Position numbers and translations under genes: made by a program. DNA of 64,000 bases from Hyphomicrobiales bacterium (lineage in GTDB: Bacteria > Pseudomonadota > Alphaproteobacteria > Rhizobiales > Phreatobacteraceae). The notes under the pieces were generated by a model. That model made no database searches, was not told the DNA's origin, and was given only the letters and a program-made list of their open reading frames with translations. Positions 61,441 through 64,000 of the stretch are shown in pieces (position 1 is the first letter of the stretch; every line of letters starts with the position of its first letter). The DNA is taken from NCBI GenBank assembly GCA_017304475.1, contig JAFKKV010000029.1, positions 62,001-126,000 of the forward strand, given 5' to 3'.

Positions 61441-61818
61441 CTAAGGCTCCGCGCCCATCAGATAGGCGGCGATGGCGGCGCGGTCCTCGGCGCGCCTCAC
61501 GCCCGGCGGGCTCATCCAGAGACCGGGAAACATCTCGTCCGGGTCGGCCAGAAAGGCTTCGATCCGCGCCGCGTCCCAGGCGAGGCCCCGGGCTCGCGCA
61601 GCCTTCAGGGCAGGCGAGTAGTCGAAATCCGGGTCGGAGCCGACCAGGCGGCCGGCGAGATCAGCGAGATTGGGGCCGGCCATGCCGGCCTGGCCGGGCG
61701 TGCGGCTATGGCAGGCGGTGCAGGTCTCGAACAGCGCACGGCCGCGCGCGCCATCGTCGGACCATGCGGCGGCAGGCGCGCCGAGTGCCAGCATGAGGCC
61801 GAGGCCGAGCCGGATCAT
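61441..61818 (-). CDS. Small periplasmic c-type cytochrome
   Basis: 125 residues. A Sec signal peptide (MIRLGLGLMLALGAPAAA, cleavage near AAA-WS) is followed by one haem-binding CTACH motif at about residue 39; the Met ligand is probably in MFPGLWMSPPGV. Class I cytochrome c size. The ATG at 61818 is 2 bases beyond the stop of the propeller gene, so they are co-translated and the cytochrome may accept electrons from, or be assembled with, a partner of that protein. Upstream codons in the same frame are a shadow. Confidence 0.9.
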   Translation of the reverse strand: MIRLGLGLMLALGAPAAAWSDDGARGRALFETCTACHSRTPGQAGMAGPNLADLAGRLVGSDPDFDYSPALKAARARGLAWDAARIEAFLADPDEMFPGLWMSPPGVRRAEDRAAIAAYLMGAEP

Positions 61819-61820
61819 GG

Positions 61821-62813
61821 TCAGGCGGGCGCCCGGGTCTGGATCCGCACCAGCCGGTTCTGGCCGGATTCCCCGCCCCAGGCCTCGCCCGGCCGGCCGT
61901 CCATCTGGCGGACATTGGCGCCGGGCCTGTCGCTGGCGAAGGTGCTGAAAGCCTGGCTCTGCGGGTCGAAACGAACGATGGCATTGGCCGAAAAGTCGGT
62001 CAGCCAGACCTTGTCCTTGTCGTCGACATAGACCGAATAGGTGCGCGGCCGGTCGCCCGGCAGTTTCCAGGTCCGCCACGTCTTGGCCACCGTGTCATAG
62101 GCCGAGACATTGCCGGAATTCCATTCGCTCACCCAGACGCGGTTCTGCGAGTCCGACCAGACGCGGCGGGCGCCCTGATTGGCGGTCGGCGGTTCGACGA
62201 TGCTGGCCTGGGCGGTCGCGGTATCGATGCGGGCGATGTGGTTGCCGGCGAGCGAGGCATACCAGATCTCGCCCGACGGCGTGCGGGTCATGCCATAGGG
62301 CCCGCGGCCGCGCGGCGCGTCGTACACGTCCATCCGGGCGGTCGCCGGCTCGAAGCGGCCATAGATGCCGTTCTGTCCGGTGAACCACAAGACGCCGTCG
62401 CGGTCGAACACGGCGGTGTTGAGATTGGCATTGGCGCGCGCCGCCGGCAGGCGGAACAGGTCGACCTTCAGCGAGACCGGGTCGACCCGGGCAATGGCGT
62501 TCTGTCCGCCCTCGGTGACCCAGGCCGCCCCGTCCTTGCCCGTGATGACGCCATGGGGGGCCGCGCCGTCGCCGAGCGGGATCACCTTCAGATTGCCGTC
62601 GCGCGGATCGAACAGGCCGAGCGTGCCGTTGCGCTGGCCGCAGACCCAGACGCGGCCGTCGCCGGCATCGGTCACGTCGCGCGAACCCTTGATGGCGGGC
62701 ACGTCGAAATAGGTGACCTTGAAGGCGTTTTCATTGGCGGTTGCGGGCCGCGTGACCAGATGGGGCGCGGCGAGCGCGGTGATGCCAAGCTTCAGGAACG
62801 ACCGGCGATGCAT
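61821..62813 (-). CDS. Tat-exported Vgb-type beta-propeller protein
   Basis: 330 residues. A twin-arginine signal (MHRRSFLKLGITALAAPHL) directs folded export to the periplasm. The remainder is seven repeated beta-sheet blades of the virginiamycin B lyase/SMP-30-like type, each with a W or F-x-D-x-x-G-x-W-F/V-like pattern (DGAAWVTEGGQNAIARVD, DGVLWFTGQNGIYGRFE, SGEIWYASLAGNHIARID). Vgb opens streptogramin B lactones, but most such propellers have unknown substrates, and the Tat signal plus coupled cytochrome c suggest a redox or scaffold role (inference). The gene is the first of the pair; no promoter was identified upstream. Confidence 0.85.
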   Translation of the reverse strand: MHRRSFLKLGITALAAPHLVTRPATANENAFKVTYFDVPAIKGSRDVTDAGDGRVWVCGQRNGTLGLFDPRDGNLKVIPLGDGAAPHGVITGKDGAAWVTEGGQNAIARVDPVSLKVDLFRLPAARANANLNTAVFDRDGVLWFTGQNGIYGRFEPATARMDVYDAPRGRGPYGMTRTPSGEIWYASLAGNHIARIDTATAQASIVEPPTANQGARRVWSDSQNRVWVSEWNSGNVSAYDTVAKTWRTWKLPGDRPRTYSVYVDDKDKVWLTDFSANAIVRFDPQSQAFSTFASDRPGANVRQMDGRPGEAWGGESGQNRLVRIQTRAPA

Positions 62814-62901
62814 GGTCCGTCTCCTCGGGCGATGAGCTCGGGGAGACAGGATAGGCCATCGGCGCCGGCTGTAAATCCGCAGCCGGCGGATTCCGGCCGG
62901 C

Positions 62902-64000
62902 TCAGGCGCCGATTTCGGCCGCGGCCTGCAACGGCTCCTGTGCGTCCGGGGCGAGCTTGGGGCTCTGAAGGCCCTTGGCCTGGCGTGCCAGCTCGCCGAT
63001 ATCCGATTGCGGGCGCGGCCGGCCGAGCAGATAGCCCTGGGCCTCGTCGCAACCCTCCAGGTGCAGCAATTCCAGCTGATCCTGCGTTTCGACGCCCTCG
63101 GCCAGCACCGGCACGTTCAGGCTTCGTCCGAGCGCCAGGATGGCGCGGATGATCGCCTTGGCCTGCGGGCTCGTCTCGAGTTCGGTCATGAAGGTGCGGT
63201 CGAGCTTGATCTTGTCGAACGGGAACGAGCGCAGCGTGTCGAGCGACGAATAGCCGGTGCCGAAATCGTCGATGGCGATGGTCACGCCGAGCGCCTTGAT
63301 CTGGCGCAGGATGTGCAGCGCCCGCACCTTGTCGGCGATGATCGTCGTCTCGGTGATTTCCAGTTCCAGCAGGTGAGGCGAGAGCCCCGTCTCCGCGAGG
63401 ACCTGGCTCACCAGGGCGACCAGGTCGACATGGCCGATCTGCACGGGCGAGAGATTCACCGCGATCTTGTAGGGGTGCAGCCAGCGTGCCGCTTCGGCGC
63501 AGGCCGTGCGCAGGACCCATTCGCCGAGCGGCACGATGGCGCCGCATTCCTCGGCGATCGGGATGAACTCGCTCGGCGGCACCATGCCGCGCTCGGGGTG
63601 CTGCCAGCGCAGCAGCACCTCGTAGCCGATGATCTCACCGGTCGCGACCGACTTCTGCACCTGGTAGAACAGGCTGAACTGCTTGCGTTCGATGCCAGCC
63701 CACAGATCCTTGGCGAGCGCGCGGCGGGTGCGCGCGGCCTCATCCATTCGCGCCTCATAAAAGCAGATCGTCTGGTTCAGGCCGGTCTTGGCCCGGTACA
63801 TGGCGAGATCGGCATTGTTGACCAGGGTCTCGCGGATGCTCGCATCCTCGGGATAGAGCGCGACGCCGATGCTGGCGCCCGGCGCGATGTCGATCTCGCC
63901 GAGTTTGACATGGGCGAACAGGCAGGCCTCGAGCCGCTCGAGGAAGTCGACCAGGGCGGCCTGATGGGTGAAGCGTTTCACCGCGGCGAATTCGTCGCCG
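62902..64000 (-). CDS. GGDEF-EAL protein, N-terminal part outside window
   Basis: The frame continues through the right edge of the window; the first visible residues are GDEFAAVKRFTHQ, the end of a GGDEF diguanylate cyclase motif. The EAL domain (last ~250 residues) has EVLLRW (EVL in place of EAL), AVNLSPVQ, LEITETTI, AIDDFGTGYSSLDTLRS, DKIKLDRTF and AEGVETQDQL. All the usual metal and catalytic Glu/Asn/Asp/Lys positions are filled, so it should hydrolyse cyclic di-GMP. Whether the GGDEF half is active cannot be judged from what is visible. The N-terminal sensor is not seen. Confidence 0.93.
   Translation of the reverse strand, partial: GDEFAAVKRFTHQAALVDFLERLEACLFAHVKLGEIDIAPGASIGVALYPEDASIRETLVNNADLAMYRAKTGLNQTICFYEARMDEAARTRRALAKDLWAGIERKQFSLFYQVQKSVATGEIIGYEVLLRWQHPERGMVPPSEFIPIAEECGAIVPLGEWVLRTACAEAARWLHPYKIAVNLSPVQIGHVDLVALVSQVLAETGLSPHLLELEITETTIIADKVRALHILRQIKALGVTIAIDDFGTGYSSLDTLRSFPFDKIKLDRTFMTELETSPQAKAIIRAILALGRSLNVPVLAEGVETQDQLELLHLEGCDEAQGYLLGRPRPQSDIGELARQAKGLQSPKLAPDAQEPLQAAAEIGA

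Noticed and set aside
1..64000. tRNA, rRNA, integrase or transposase genes
   Set aside because: None recognised by eye on either strand. In particular, no integrase or direct-repeat attachment site was found at the chromate island edges, so its mobility mechanism is not shown.

Overview
The window is high-GC bacterial DNA with dense genes on both strands. Gene content points to an alphaproteobacterium of the Hyphomicrobiales (Bosea/Phreatobacter/Methylobacterium-like). The indicators are a B12-dependent class II ribonucleotide reductase (nrdJ), a long RNase E with charged tails, many LysR regulators, short GC-rich palindromic repeats of the kind common in that order, and an arginase/ornithine aminotransferase pair. 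This placement is inference. No rRNA, tRNA, CRISPR array, insertion sequence or integrase gene was recognised.

Layout. 1-999 is the end of an MFS exporter. 1023-11269 (minus strand) is a catabolic and uptake cluster: a spermidine/putrescine-type ABC importer (binding protein, ATPase, two permeases), an HpcH/HpaI aldolase, an omega-amidase/Nit-type hydrolase, an RraA-family protein, a gamma-glutamyltransferase without a signal peptide, a 2-hydroxyacid dehydrogenase and a LysR regulator. 11588-18968 holds an amidase, an AraC regulator, a PhzF protein, a HutD/Ves protein, a divergent LysR/SDR pair and a DMT exporter. 19434-21898 is a two-gene UDP-glucuronate/galacturonate module. 22205-28692 holds a trimeric autotransporter translationally coupled to a small exported protein, divergent from a 1328-residue SARP-type ATPase regulator whose cyclase-like domain has lost its catalytic residues. 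28764-36153 carries regulators and transporters (two LysR, YdcZ-type DMT, D-amino-acid transaminase, DHA2 exporter, alpha/beta hydrolase, TetR).

36424-50035 is core-genome-like: nrdJ, rne, an L,D-transpeptidase, an AMIN-domain N-acetylmuramoyl-L-alanine amidase and PBP1A, with recognisable terminators. After that come a VOC protein and a uracil-type NCS2 permease.

52311-60099 is the most interesting part. Arginase (rocF) and ornithine aminotransferase (rocD), two consecutive steps of one pathway, are separated by a 5.5-kb chromate-type island. The island contains a stand-alone ChrB C-terminal domain, a superoxide dismutase-rhodanese fusion, a Cj0069/ATP-grasp-like protein, chrB and chrA. The start of the Cj0069-like gene is preceded by a degenerate second copy of the chrB promoter and the first ~40 codons of chrB, so the island seems to have grown by internal duplication. 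60111-64000 holds an unrecognised large protein, a c-type cytochrome/beta-propeller pair and the end of a GGDEF-EAL protein.
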